Source of the DNA: Kondoa malvinella
Taxonomy: Eukaryota; Basidiomycota; Agaricostilbomycetes; Agaricostilbales; Kondoaceae
Direction of reading: 5' to 3'
Assembly: GCA_039545315.1 (NCBI GenBank)
Contig: BCIM01000010.1
Span: 124,001 to 188,000, forward strand
Length of the DNA stretch: 64,000 nucleotides
The first letter of the stretch is position 1, and every line of letters begins with the position of its first letter. Of the stretch, positions 42,835 through 54,587 are shown one piece after another. The notes beneath the pieces were generated by a model. The model worked only from the letters and a program-made list of their open reading frames with translations, made no database searches and was not told the origin of the DNA. The translations under genes and the position numbers were made by a program.

Positions 42835-45225
42835 CCGCTTTTTGGCTTGTCAAAATCGTCTACAGCGCTTCGGCTATGTCCTGCCTCTCAGAGCTTGGGA
42901 GTCTCTCTGTTCAGTCAAGAATGCCACGATAGAATACAAGCAAGAGAGCCGCAGCAGCAAATGATTCTTTGTACTTGCTTCCGCTTGAAGCCTTGCGAAG
43001 TGCTGGTGTCGACTTCTGCCCTGCGTTGTAATTCTCTTACATTGCTATACCATTAGCAGACTATCAGCAGCAGCAGACGGCCGTTCTTCAGCGTCAACTG
43101 ATCCTTGAGAAGCTTATAGAATGCTTGCTCGCAACTTTTGAACGAGCAGCACAATGGATGAAGCTTTCTTCTGAGCTGATGACCTTCTCGGCGCTTTCGG
43201 CCTGCTTTGTTCTCCTCGGAAGAGCCATCCCGGACGTCATTGGTAGACTCGACCTTCTCTTCTGCTCTTCTTTTCTTCCTGATATCAACCCATCTCTGCC
43301 TTCTCTTTCTGCCTCTGTTATACAAGCTGTACTTATAGCGATTATGTATGCTCCAAGACTACCCCAAAGCATCGCCGGGAACATGCAGAACCGAACCACC
43401 CGTTTGTTGTAATATCGCTCTTAGGAAGTAAGCTGATTCTATTGTAGACTCTTATCGGTCTCCTCTGCGAGGCTACGAGCAGATCATTGACAAGAAGGAA
43501 CAACATGTTCATCCAGCGGGTACCAGCGCCATAGGAACTCACAAGATCGGCTCGAACGGCTCTAGAGAGACGCTCATGCAATACCCGTCCCTCTTTCGGC
43601 ATGGTCCAATGGGTGGAAAACAGGAAGAGATTACGGTGCTGAGAGGGATCCAGCAGAAGGTGCTAATCCCGATCAAGCGAGATGCAACTGCACCGCCCCC
43701 ACCACCCACGCCACACGGAGGGGATTCACTAGTGTCGCCTGATCGTTATCCGCTGCCGCTATCTGATCGCAAGATGCTCGACGAGCTGATGGATCGCATG
43801 CTTCCTGGCTTGCTCTCCGCCGGCTTGCTCCCAACCTTTGTCATGGCTATTGCCAAGGCATACGCACAAGGCTTGCGTCTCGATAAAGAAGATCAGCACT
43901 CTCCAAATCACACACTGGTTTTGTCCGACAGATGTCACGTCATTTTCGACGCATCCACATATGCGATGTTCTTGCGCGCGTATCTCAGCGAAGCTACATT
44001 TCACGAGACTTGTCATCTCGGCCTGAAAGAAGATGATCGTCTTTATCAAATTTTGATGCACACCTGGCAGGAGTCGTGCTCTACATTGGGCCAGTGGTAT
44101 CGCTCATCTCAACAATGGTGGAAAACACTTTTGAATGAGCACAAGGACTACGTTCAAGGCGGTGAGTACTTCGATTGCATCGCAACTGCCGACCGTGGCT
44201 GAAATCTGTTCTCCTGCAGCTATTATATCTCCTTTGGCACATGCCGAGGAAGAGCAGCGACACCTACATCCATTTCATCATATCGAGCATGATATCCACG
44301 GCAAACTCATCGTCCCAACGCAACACGGTCACTTCCAGCAGAATGTCAAAGATTCAGCGGAATGCCAGCGGCTCATGGCATCCTTTAAAGCATGCCTCGG
44401 CTCCAATCTTTTCAAAGATCAGATTCCTGCCTCAATGCGTACCACCGCGCTAGGAGTTGCCGGACCTATGGCTGGTGTTCGATTCGACGAAAGAATGCTG
44501 AACGACGGTATCAAGCTTGTCCACACAGCTTACGACGAGTTTGGCGCCTATGGTCATATGCTAGGCCCGCTCCACCATCTGTTGCAGGTCCTACCAGCGG
44601 CCAGGCTTGGTGTACCACTTTCTCGGTACGATCGTCCACTCCTGCATGCCCTCATCGAAGCATACTTGAAAGAGACTGCTTACCTCGCATCGCACCATGG
44701 TACTAAGTCTGAATATGGGCCCCACGCCGACTATGAACCGGTTCGAGCCTCTTTAGAAAGCTTGAAGAAGACTCCCCTGGATTATGGCAAGGAACGCTTT
44801 GGGCCGGACCCGGAAGACCCTGTAAAAGCGCACGAAGCTGTGAGGCACACGGCCCGATAGACTCATGCTCTAAGAGGGACAATTATGATGTGCCTAGGTC
44901 TTCCTTTTTTTCTTCAGTCAATGCAGTATCAGGTAGTATATTTTTCGTGTCCAGTACTCTCACTTTCAGCTGCTTCAGAAGCTTGTGATGGCTTCAGTGA
45001 CCTCAGAGCTTGCTCTTATACTGCAGCATCTATCATCTTGTACGCTTAGACAGTATGCAGAATTGAGCGGTCATCGGAGACTTATGTACCTTCCGCTACA
45101 GCAACCGAGGACATGATGCGACCACTCTGTGAGCTGCTACTGGGTTCATCTTCGAGAGCGTTGCTGCTCGGATGAACAAGCTGTCTACCGCTGCATTCGC
45201 AATCTGGCCAAAGGATGATAGCCAG
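42835..45225. repeat. Segmental duplication, copy 2
   Basis: This segment is homologous in direct orientation to 36860-39325. Its last 150 bp (45069-45225) repeat the start of the antisense partner element and stop abruptly near the PEX10 promoter, so this end of the array is truncated. Confidence 0.85.
43158..44860 (+). CDS. Member 2 of an unrecognised duplicated gene family
   Basis: This is the paralogue of 37175-38931. Introns match in position: GTTTGT donor at 43402-43447 and a second intron at 44162-44219. The second intron contains an in-frame stop here, which supports true splicing in both copies. Conserved blocks are the same (PDVIGRLDLLFCSSFLPDIN, MQYPSLFRHG, LPLSDRKMLDELMDRMLPG, DASTYAMFLRAYLSE, PTQHGHFQQN, EFGAYGHMLGPLHHLLQ). 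Compared with member 1 it lacks about 7 residues after FRH and differs most between the HEPRD/HETCH region and the intron. The stop is at 44860. The start is the conserved ATG at 43158; the frame is open further upstream (QQQQTAVLQRQLILEKL). Function is unknown. Confidence 0.7.
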
Positions 45226-45409
45226 CGAATTGGTCAAGCAGCGGAAGATACATGGCGTATAACTTTAGTGGTTTGGAACGGTCAAAGCAAGCCGCGATTC
45301 GTAGATATGCACCAATGGTTCATAGTCTTAATGCCTTTTATTTGACATTAGCGATTGACTTGCTCGCGATGCGTCGACATGTGATATTCAACCTTGCCCT
45401 CTTGCAACG

Positions 45410-46877
45410 ATGAGCGACTCTGACCCAACCATCTCCCACGGTCTGCCAGAAAGTATTGTACCGCTTGGAAATGTGCCAGAGTTTCCGCTTGCCGCACAAC
45501 CTGAAATCAGTGCGTCCTCAGAATATCGACGACGGGCCTGAAGCTGAGCATAAGTCAAACAGTCCGAGCGCATCAAAAGGATCTGTACTATCTGCACGAA
45601 CTGCGAGAATTGCTCGAGCCGGTGCTGCGGAATACCTTGGGTCAGTCTAGACATTTCAAGCTCGGGTCATGCAAGCTGATGTTTTCAATAGGCACTCGCT
45701 GGCTGCACAGATGGACTGAAGAAGTTACGCTCAGCAGCAGACTGCTCTACTTTAGCTTGACTACCTTTATTGGTCAGATGGAATAGCTGTGCGGTGACGA
45801 CAAGCTGATTCTGCAAGCCAGGCTCCCAAACGCTTGGAGAGGAATACACAGATGTCTTTCATTACATCAAGTCCACGCGTAGACTACCTGACCTTCGAGT
45901 AAGCCTTATCGGTCATCTGGTGAGCGCCGGCTAAATGCGTACACAGCGTCGAATGGTCCTGCTCGCTCTCCACATATTAGCACCCTACGCCCTTCAGCGG
46001 ATATATACACGAATACGAAATAGAGGTCGCGAGCTACGTCAACATGCTGTACAAGCAGCGCAATATGACTTTACGCCTTTACCTCTACCACTGCATCTGA
46101 GGATCCTGTCGGCTTATGAATGGCCCGATTTCCAGTCTTTGGTCGAAGAGACAGTCCGACCTGTGCACCTGGCTATCTTCTACCTTACTGGGAAATACTA
46201 TTCTGTCGCAAAACGATTCACAAAGACGATTTATGTGAGCTCAGTCTCCTAGTCTCTATAATATGCTGATTGCTTGTCCAGTTATCCTCTCAACCACCTC
46301 CGCAAAGAGAACCACCATCCTATGAAGTGCTCGGAGCGATGATGGCTATTCAAATAATCATTCGAACCTTCATGGCGCTAAAGAAATCCAGGTCCGATGC
46401 GCGTCAAATAGCTGAAAAGCAACAACAATCACTTCAAGAAGTCAAGCAAGAGAAAGAAGCGATCAAGAAGAAGAAGAAGATTGTCTTGGTTGATGGAGTA
46501 CCGTTAAGTGAAATGGTGTTTGATCCGGAGAACCCAAGTGTGGATGAGGATGATGGATTTGCCGCTGATTATAACAAAGAAGGAGGGTTGACGTCGCATG
46601 AGAGGAGGTGTACGCTGTGCTTGGGACCGAGGAGAAGTCCTACTTCGACCGAATGTGGTCATGTCTGTGAGTCGCACTAGACTGTGCTGTTGGCTTTTGC
46701 TGATCATTGTTCTCAGTCTGTTGGGAGTGCATAGTAGGCTGGGCTAGGGAGAAAGTGAGTCTCTTCTTGATTATACCTATCACGAAGATTGATCGTTTTT
46801 TGGTACAGAACGAGTGTCCTTTATGTCGCGATGCAATCAGTTCCCTCTCGCAGCTGTTACCTGTATATAACCTGTAA
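45410..46877 (+). CDS. PEX10: Peroxisomal RING-finger E3 ligase Pex10
   Basis: Pex10 is an integral peroxisomal membrane ubiquitin ligase that, with Pex2 and Pex12, recycles the import receptor Pex5. The start at 45410 gives MSDSDPTISHGLPE and the family element FPLAAQPEI, which continues after an intron as IRAHQKDLYYLHELRELL. Membrane-associated segments include RWLHRWTEEVTLSSRLLYF, ALHILAPYALQRIYTRI, RPVHLAIFYLTGKYYSVAKR and YEVLGAMMAIQIIIRTFMAL. The C-terminal C3HC4 RING reads CTLC, CGHVFCWEC across an intron with a GTGAGT donor, and CPLC, ending LLPVYNL at 46877. All eight zinc ligands are intact. It is followed after 100 bp, on the same strand, by a citrate synthase predicted to be a peroxisomal cargo. 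Confidence 0.93.
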
Positions 46878-46977
46878 ACCTGTATTACACTTGTCGCTTA
46901 AGGAATAGCCGGAGAATTGTTTATCTTCTCGCTTAACTTCCGCTCTTGATGCCATACAGCCAAACTCAGCAGACAAG

Positions 46978-49892
46978 ATGGTACAAAACAGCTTGAGCGT
47001 GACTGATAATGTATGTCGGTCATTATTACGACCAATTCTGGAACGCTGAGCCTTCGTATAGAGGACGGGAAAGACTTGTTAGTGTTCCCGCTCGGTCTTG
47101 GAAGGTGAGCTCAGGGAAGAGCAGATACGGTCCCTATATCAGGCGAGAATAGCATAGGTGTGTCTTATTGCGCTGCAGCTGCGAGCGAAGAGCTTAAGGT
47201 GCTTCTATATCGCAGATGCGACTGCCTTTCGAGCTATGACTTTCGAGGGTAAAGACGAACGGAAGGAGAATGAGACTGCAAATGGTCTTCGAGTGGTCAG
47301 TATTTCCAACCCGCACGAATGTCGAGCTGATGCGTTGTTGTAGTTCGAGTGAGTTGATGTGAGTTTGGCACGAACAATCCCTGAATGCAAGTACTGCCAG
47401 TCCTGGGTACCAGAATACTGCTGTGACAAAATCTTCAATCACCTATATCGATGGTAGGTGGTTCACGCTCTGGGATAGGTAGTCAGCTGATTCGGATCCC
47501 TCGTAGGCGACAATGGTGTACGTCTCGCGGACCTCTGCTGGCCTGGTTGACGTGCTCCCAGATCCTTCGGTACAGAGGCTAGTGAGCTACAGTACCAATG
47601 TGGCTAGCGACATACTGATTATTTGTAGCCCTATCGAACAGATTGCAGCAGAAAGCAACTTTATGGAAACCGCCTATCTTCTCAGTATGTTCTTCAGCCC
47701 GAGGCCATCAGGGCTTGCTGAGATATCGTATAGTCTACGGAGAGCTACCAACAAAGGATCAATACGAGAACTTCGAATCTGAAGTCATGCACCATACCTA
47801 TGCGCACGAGTCATTGGCCAAGATCCTGCAGAACTTCAGGTAGGCTCAATACAAGCACCCCAAAGCTTCGTTAAGCTAAACGCTCATCAAACTTTAGGCA
47901 TGATTCACATCCAATGTACGTTTTGGTTGCACATGTATCGACGCGAAGGCTGATCAGGTATCGCAACCAGGGCAATTTTGACGTCCTCATTTGCTGCTCT
48001 GGGAGCATTTGCACCGTTCGTTCGACTTTTTTCCAACAGACCCATAGTCTGAACGAGTTTACAGGGAAGCTAACCCAGCACTGCAAGGCCAGACGATTTA
48101 CACAAAAGGAGCTACAAATGATAAAGAAGCACTAGCTCTTATGGACAAGCAGATCTATCGCTTGATCGGCAAGAGTATTACACTTGCTGCCATGTCGTAT
48201 CGAGTCCGACAAGGAAGACCTTTCAATAGACCTCCGCATTCGCTCTCATTTGCTGGCACCTTCTTGTACATGCTCGATCATCTGAATCAGGTAAGCAAGC
48301 ATATCAGACCCGGATCTACAGCCTCTCTGAACAGTATGCAGACGGATTACAAGCCGCATCCAGTCTTTGAGAAAGGTGAACGGTCCTGCTCACTTGCGCT
48401 GCCTATTGATGATGCTTGATCCAGCGCTGGACAAGCTCTTTATCGTATGTCTCTTCTTTCTGACTGCGGTCATTAGCTGACTTTCTTTTCAGCTACATGC
48501 TGATCACGAAATGAATTGCTCAAGTAAGTCTATCTACCTGTTGTAGCTCCTAGTGGCTCACACGCTTTCTCTCTAGCGGCCGCTGCTATGCAAGTTGGAT
48601 CATCGCTGGCGGACCCTTATAGTGTCATCAGTGAGAATAGGCACTGTATGGTCCTCTTCATGTAAGCTTATTATCGATGCTTCTAGGTGCAGCGAATAGC
48701 GCACTGTATGGTCCTCTCCATGTAAGCCTATTATCGATGCTTCTAGCATGCGGCTGAACTGTTAGACAGGGTGGAGGTAGGAAAGCGTTTTGCAAATCGG
48801 TACCCGCTGATAGGCAATTGCCTGTTTACAGCCAATGAGGCAGTCATCCGCATGTTGGAGAAGAGTGAGCATCAAACGTCTGATGTCGAAGCTTAGCTAA
48901 GACTGTTTGCAGTCGGATCACCAGACAATGTGCCGGAGTTCCTTGAAAAAGTCAAAAGGAGAGAAGCGGTCCTATCTGGCTTTGGGCATCGAAGTGAGTC
49001 TGCAGCCTACCAGTGATGATCATTTCTTAGTATTGCGGCGCTTGCGTCTCCTTCAGTCTACAAGACTACGTATGCTCTGCTTCACCTGATCAATCACGCC
49101 CAGCAGCCAATCTGATGAGTTCTACAGTGACCCGCGGTCTAATGTTGTGCGAGAGATTGCAGACGAAGTTTTTGCTATCGTATGTTTCACCAAATGCCAG
49201 CAACTTGCTCTGACCTGGATCAATCGCAGACTGGGTCGGAACCAATGCTTGAAACCGCTCTCAAACTCCGCGATATGGCATTGAAGGATGAATACTTTAT
49301 CAAGCGCAAGCTGGCGCCGAACGTTGGTGAGTGTCTTTTGGGCTTATCCATATTTCAGTTAGATAAACTGCTGCAGACTTCTTTACTGGCCTCATCTATA
49401 AGCAAATGGGCTTTCCTACAGATATGTAAGCAACCAGTAACTATTTGGAACAGGTAGTCATGATTTGTCATAGGTTTCCAGTCCTGTTCAGCGTTCCTCG
49501 CGTCGTAAGTTTCCGATGTGTATGAATTAAACGACCATCTGATCCCTGTCCTCAAGGTCGGCTGGATCGCCCACTGGAGACAGCAGATGCTGAATGCTGG
49601 AGGTGTCAAGATCTGGCGGTAGGCGTTCTTTCCGCTTGCATTGTTTGAGCTCACCTCGTTCTAAGACCACGTCAACTCTACGTCGGAGCTGGAGAGCGGG
49701 ACTACACACCCATGTCTCAGCGAGCAGACAAGAGCGCAGGAGATCCGAAGAAGCAGCCACAGCCTGTTTCTCACCATACGAGCAGCAGAGCATCTCGTGA
49801 GTTCCTCTACCTAAGTGTTTGTGCTCCGCTCACCACTTCTCTCAGTTGGCAGCTATCAAGAAAAGGGACGGCCTAGAGCCAACAAGCTATAA
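46978..49892 (+). CDS. Citrate synthase, probably peroxisomal
   Basis: The enzyme condenses acetyl-CoA with oxaloacetate. The N-terminus (MVQNSLSVTDNRTGKT) lacks a mitochondrial leader. Many short exons give DPGYQNTAVTKSSITYIDG, the EQIAAESNFMETAYLL region, ELPTKDQYENFE, QIYRLIGKSITLAAMSYRVR, LYGPLHGGANEAVIRMLE with the catalytic His, GFGHRVYKTTDPRS with the second His and Asp, and DFFTGLIYKQMGFPTDMFPV near the end. After VGAGERDYTPM an extension with PKKQPQPVSHH splices to a last exon ending RANKL at 49892. NKL is a variant of the SKL peroxisomal signal, so a glyoxylate-cycle role like yeast Cit2 is likely. A methylcitrate synthase is less likely without a leader. The intron at 48631-48686 is a tandem copy of the following sequence. 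Confidence 0.9.
48631..48746 (+). repeat. Tandem 60-bp duplication spanning an exon/intron junction
   Basis: Copy 1 at 48631-48686 (56 bp) and copy 2 at 48687-48746 (60 bp) are adjacent. From gaatag onward they differ by two substitutions and one 1-base gap; near the start copy 1 has gtgag where copy 2 has gtgcagc. Copy 1 exactly equals an intron: it begins GTGAGA and ends TTCTAG. Copy 2 holds exon 48687-48721 (...LYGPLH) and the first half of the next intron. Confidence 0.9.
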
Positions 49893-50072
49893 ATACGTTA
49901 TATATGCGCAAGCTACAGTGTGGTCTTGTCCAGTCCTCTCCGAAGTAATTTATTGTGTCACTGCTCTCCCTTGATGACGATCGACGGCTCAATCTGATAC
50001 CCAAATCTAGTCGGACATACCCAACCGCCTGGATGTTCTAGACATAACCTTTAGGTGATATACAAGCTGGAG

Positions 50073-51757
50073 ATGGACACGCGAGGGAGAGCTGCGAGTC
50101 TTGAAGAGGAGTCCGCGCCTCTATTGAACGATGCTCCGTCGACTGTGAAAGCCTATCAACGCGATAACGTTCAAAGGGGACTGGTATACTTGCTGTTCTT
50201 TGTGCTAGGCAAGTCTCGAGATGTGAACAGCTCAATCCAACGCTGAACAACTGGATAGGAGCGATAACGCTGCTTTCGTGGAATTCAGCCATGTAAGACT
50301 TGCCTTTGTATCTCTAAAACCCTGCTTACGCTTGAATAGTGTCGCTTCTGCCTATTATGGCATCCGACTGGCCGATAGTCGCTTTCAAGACAGCTACATG
50401 AGCTACCTCACGCTCGTCGGTTCTCTCAGCAACCTCTTCTTCCTCTATCTAGCCAACAGATCACAGCAAGATGTTCGTGCTCTCTCATACAGGAATTATC
50501 TATTAAGTCATTGCGAGACAGTCGCAACCTTTGACTCGGATATGGACCTCTATCATCCTCATCACCGCTGTGCAACTAGCTTTCGCCTTGACAGCTCTTA
50601 CAGATAGCATCGGACCAAAGTGAGCATCATTCCCGTTTTAGACGCGAAGGCTTATTTGGAACAGTGCCTTCTTCGCGCTTTTGCTATTGCTCAGTCTACT
50701 TGGATCGATGGGTACAGCCTATCTCCAAGCCGCGGCCAGTAAGTAAGATAATAATAATGCCCTGAGGGTTGACTAAGGCGAAAGCAGTCGCTCTTTCAAG
50801 TTACTTCTCGCCTTATTACCTTCAAGCGATCTTTTCCGGCCAAGGTGCCATTGGTGTAGGTATCTCCGTCGTTCAATTCGCTTCCTCGGCCGGCACATCT
50901 AGCACTACATCTTCACCAATAGACGAAAGCATCAAACGCTCTGCCCTAATCTTCTTCTCTATCGCTGCTCTTTTCACATTAAGCGGTCTACTGCTTCATC
51001 TCAGCCTCATCCGCCTGCCCTTCTACAGGCGTACAGTTGATCAAGCGAACCACGCCCACGATCACAACGAAGCGACGCGCATCCCACTCTGGCAAGTCGA
51101 ACGCAAGGTTCGCTCATTGGGCATAGCGGCTTTCGCCATCTTTGCTATTACGCTCGCCATTTTCCCTTCGATCACAAGTGCGATTCTGACTGTGAGGGAT
51201 GCTCCGACGGGAATCTATTCGCCTGCGTTGTTCATTCCTTTGGGTTTCATTGTCTTCAATGCGGGTGATTGGCTGGGAAGAGGAATGGCTGCTGTTCCTG
51301 CATTGGGATTCTTTGGTGTCAAGCGGTTGTGTTGGGCTACTGCTGTGAGAGTGATCTTCATCGTGAGTCGGATACTCTTTCCAAGCGTAATGCTGATTTG
51401 CGCTTTACATTATTGCAGCCTTTGTTTCTGCTCTGTAATGTCGTCACTGCGAACCGGTCAAGCGATTTCACACCTTTGATCAATTCGGATCTGGGTAAGG
51501 ATCTCATGTGCTCTTGTGGATGGAACTGATACTTCGCAGCCTATTTGCTTCTCCTGCTCGTCTTTGCTGTCTCCAATGGCTATATCAGCACCTTGGTCTT
51601 CATGAGCGGGATACAACAACCATCGTTAGCACCGGCAGAGAAGGAGCTCGCAGGCAGTATCTTGGTCTTTTACCTCAGCATTGGTCTCACAGCAGGAAGT
51701 CTGCTTTCGTTCACTACTCGAGCAATGACATGTAGTTGCAACCCCTTCGTATCTTGA
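50073..51757 (+). CDS. Equilibrative nucleoside transporter (ENT/SLC29 family)
   Basis: ENT proteins have eleven membrane helices and carry nucleosides or bases across plasma or vacuole membranes. The start at 50073 (MDTRGRAASLEEESAPLLND) puts a vacuole-protein-like acidic leader before helix 1. Helix 1 reads RGLVYLLFFVLG joined to AITLLSWNSA across an intron with a GC donor (50209-50258). Later helices include DSYMSYLTLVGSLSNLFFLY, YLQAIFSGQGAIGVGISVVQ (a family hallmark), SALIFFSIAALFTLSGLLLH, RSLGIAAFAIFAITLAIFPS, PLGFIVFNAGDWLGRGMA and SNGYISTLVFMSGIQQPSLA. The long acidic/His loop (QANHAHDHNEATR) between helices 6 and 7 is typical. It ends CNPFVS at 51757. An in-frame ATG at 50055 is also possible. 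Confidence 0.92.
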
Positions 51758-51821
51758 ATATTGTTCAAATACAAATTGTAAATCCCAGGATATTGTTCAA
51801 ATACAAATTGTAAATCCCAGG
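51758..51821 (+). repeat. Perfect 32-bp tandem duplication
   Basis: Two identical adjacent 32-bp units (51758-51789 and 51790-51821) begin at the last base after the ENT stop codon. The unit is A/T-rich and lies in the 147-bp gap between two convergent genes, where both 3' ends must form. Confidence 0.95.
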
Positions 51822-51904
51822 AGACCTCATTACAAGCATACATTACAAAGTGAAATACCAAATTCATAACATCATCACAACCTCTCGATTTGGGTTCTCG
51901 TCGT

Positions 51905-54587
51905 CTAAATGTCCGTTGCAGTCATTGAAGATCTCCTGCGTCTCCCGCTCCGTGTAATCTTGCCTGGTAGAGCTGGGGCTGCTGTCGAAGGAAGAAGGAA
52001 GGTATCTGGTTGCTGAGCTTGAGCTGCAGCTTTCCCCCTCCGCTTATTCACCCTCTGTGGAAGCCTTGTAGGAGAAGGATTCGAAACCGGTATCTCGACA
52101 ACCGGCACAGGCGCTGATGTCGTCGACTTTGAGTCTGATGGCGAACTGCGTGCTGATTCAGCAGCAATGTTACCGCCTGATGCGGACCGAAGATTGTAGC
52201 CTTTTGCGCCATTAGATGGCGTGACAGCTTCTGGCTGGTTGAACATGCTGCCAAGATCTTTGACGGCTTTTGATCGGGGTACACTTCCGCCAGGCGACCG
52301 CTGCTGACCAGCAGCAGATTTGTCCGAGGATGAAAGAGGTGCCTTGTTCTTCGGTCTTGCAGCAGCACTTGCACTTCGGGTATGTGCCCGTCCACTCGAG
52401 GCCGCTCGCACGACAGGTACTTCGGCCGCTTCTGCAACAGGTGTCCTTTCCTTATCCACCTTGCTTTTAAGCGGTGGATCCACAAGTTGCATCGCTACAG
52501 CTGTCGCTGAATCAACCTGCATCTCATCCATTTCTGCCTCTGCCACAATATCCGACACTGGATCTTTGACCAACATGAGTTCATCGGCAGGATCCGCGTC
52601 TTCATCATTATTCTCTGGCATTGCGACACCATGCCTTGATTTCGCTCCAGGCGTTTTCCGGGGCTGACCAGGTACCTGAGCTTGTATCGCTGGTTTCGTT
52701 GTAGCTACGCCGACGGCTGCCTGGATCTCGGTTTCGGAAGGTGGTGTATCTGGTCTTTGTATGCTCGAGGTGCCAGTGATGGTGGGCGGAAGAGAACGAG
52801 TGACACCAGTCGCTGAATCGACAGCGGACCAGCGAACCCATTCATACTGATTTGTATACAGGTAGTGCTGTTGCGGTCTGTGGAGAGAGTTGAAGGAATA
52901 TCAGCGTGATGAAAATGACTCGCGTCTGGTCTCACTCACCCAACAACACAACCAGGTCGCATGAACCGCTGAAACGCAATCGCTTCATTCGCGGTAAAGC
53001 CCCATTTGTAAATCATGAAAGCGCCAATCAACGTGCCCGTTCGCCCGAGACCAGCTTTACAGTGGACCGCTACTACGCCTGTGCGTCAAAACAACAGCCG
53101 TCAGCTAAAATTAAGCAAAACAAACAATCTCGCGCACCTCCGTTTCTGATGATGTGATCTGAAACATCAATGAACTCCCGACATTGCTCCATAGTAGGGT
53201 TTGTTCCGTCTTCGAAAAACACTGTACGCTCACGTTGACTATATCAGCATCAGCTGAACTCGGTCGACGGCAACGCACTTTCCAGATGCTGCAGCCCTAA
53301 ATCAGTGAAATGCTTGGAATTGTAAAGCTTCTTGTTCAGCCTGTGCACTCGTGGAAATGTCAACGTCAAAACCACATTTGACACGCTCTCGGCGTACCTT
53401 ATGACCATCTTCACATTCTTCTTCTCAAACTGATCAAGCACGTTCCTAAATGACCTAGGTAACCGTGCATTCGCCGCTGGACTGGCAGGTGGACCACTAC
53501 TCGCTCCTGTTGTGGAGTAACCAGGCTCGACCGGACTCGCAAAAGCCAAGAATTGCGGTGTGATGAACTGTTCGTCATTTGGCACTTTAATAAGTACCCA
53601 AAGGTACATGATGAAAGCAAAGACGAACGTTCCAGTCCCCATTCTCGACCTTTTCATACATCTCGTATTCGCGCACATCAAACTCGTCAAGCTTCAGCAA
53701 GCGTAAGTCAATAGCTTTCTTGATGCCGAAGAGACAATCTTGGATCGAAAGGTGGAAATCTGCGCGTGCGTAACCAGCATCTCGAAAAGGTTTCTGTCAG
53801 CCGAGTCTTCATTTAGCTCCATAGCAAGCTGAAGGAAGGACTAAGCTGACTGTTTCTAGACATGCTATGGGATGAAGAGCTTCTGCTGGTGTCCAGCGTA
53901 ATACGACGGCCTGTCAAACAACGTAAGCAGGCATTGCACAATATGATTACGCATCACTGACAGCATAAAGGGATATGAGCAGGGCAGCATTCGCCTTTTT
54001 ATCCGCTTCGTCGGACGAATAAAGGACAATACGTTTCCCGTTCAAGGCTTTATCTTCTAGCAGACTGTGTAGATGAAGCGAAAAGCGGTAGAACATGGCT
54101 ACGTTGAGCTAGTTACCCAGATCAGTCAGGGAAGAGCGGGTGTAGGTATTACGTACAGGTCCCCAATCTTGATAGAATGAAAGATAGACCTGTGCAGATG
54201 GAACCACATTAGCATACGAGTATGCAAGCCTTCTCATCACGCACCAAAGCAGCATCGATAGTAAAGAAATGACAGCCTTCAGATTGTTTATTGAGCGTGT
54301 CCGCGTCTGGTGTGGGTGCTGGAAAGTAGGTATAAGCCAGGCTGTACAAAGACGAATCTTCAGTCTGATTATCAGACACTAAAGCACTGGCACACGCACC
54401 GCGTGCCATAGCTACACAAGGGCCTAGAATCATGCAACAGTCAGCCTATCGCACCCTTCTCTATCGAGGAGGGAGCTGACCCATTTGGTTCCAAGTGAGG
54501 TGGATCGAGTATTTGAGACGAAGTAGAAGCGACAGGCGGGCTGCTAGGTGATCCTTCGCGGCTTGAAGCGCCTGAAGTTTCCGTCAT
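51905..54587 (-). CDS. CDC14: Dual-specificity phosphatase Cdc14
   Basis: Cdc14 reverses Cdk phosphorylation at mitotic exit and in septation or recombination. The start at 54587 gives MTETSGASSREGSPSS. The N-terminal non-catalytic domain is visible as RGACASALVSDN, SEGCHFFTIDAALV, LNVAMFYRFSLHLHSLLED and GKRIVLYSSDEADKKANAAL. The catalytic domain includes FIDVSDHIIRNGGVVAVHCK, completing the signature HCKAGLGRTGTL (C-x5-R intact), then FMIYKWGFTANEAIAF and RFMRPGCVVG. The C-terminal tail from 52621 to 51905 is disordered and basic (ARPKNKAPLSSSDKSAAGQQ, ending RRRRSSMTATDI), and typical of Cdc14; several SP/TP sites could be Cdk targets. More than ten introns occur. It is convergent with the ENT gene. 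Confidence 0.93.
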
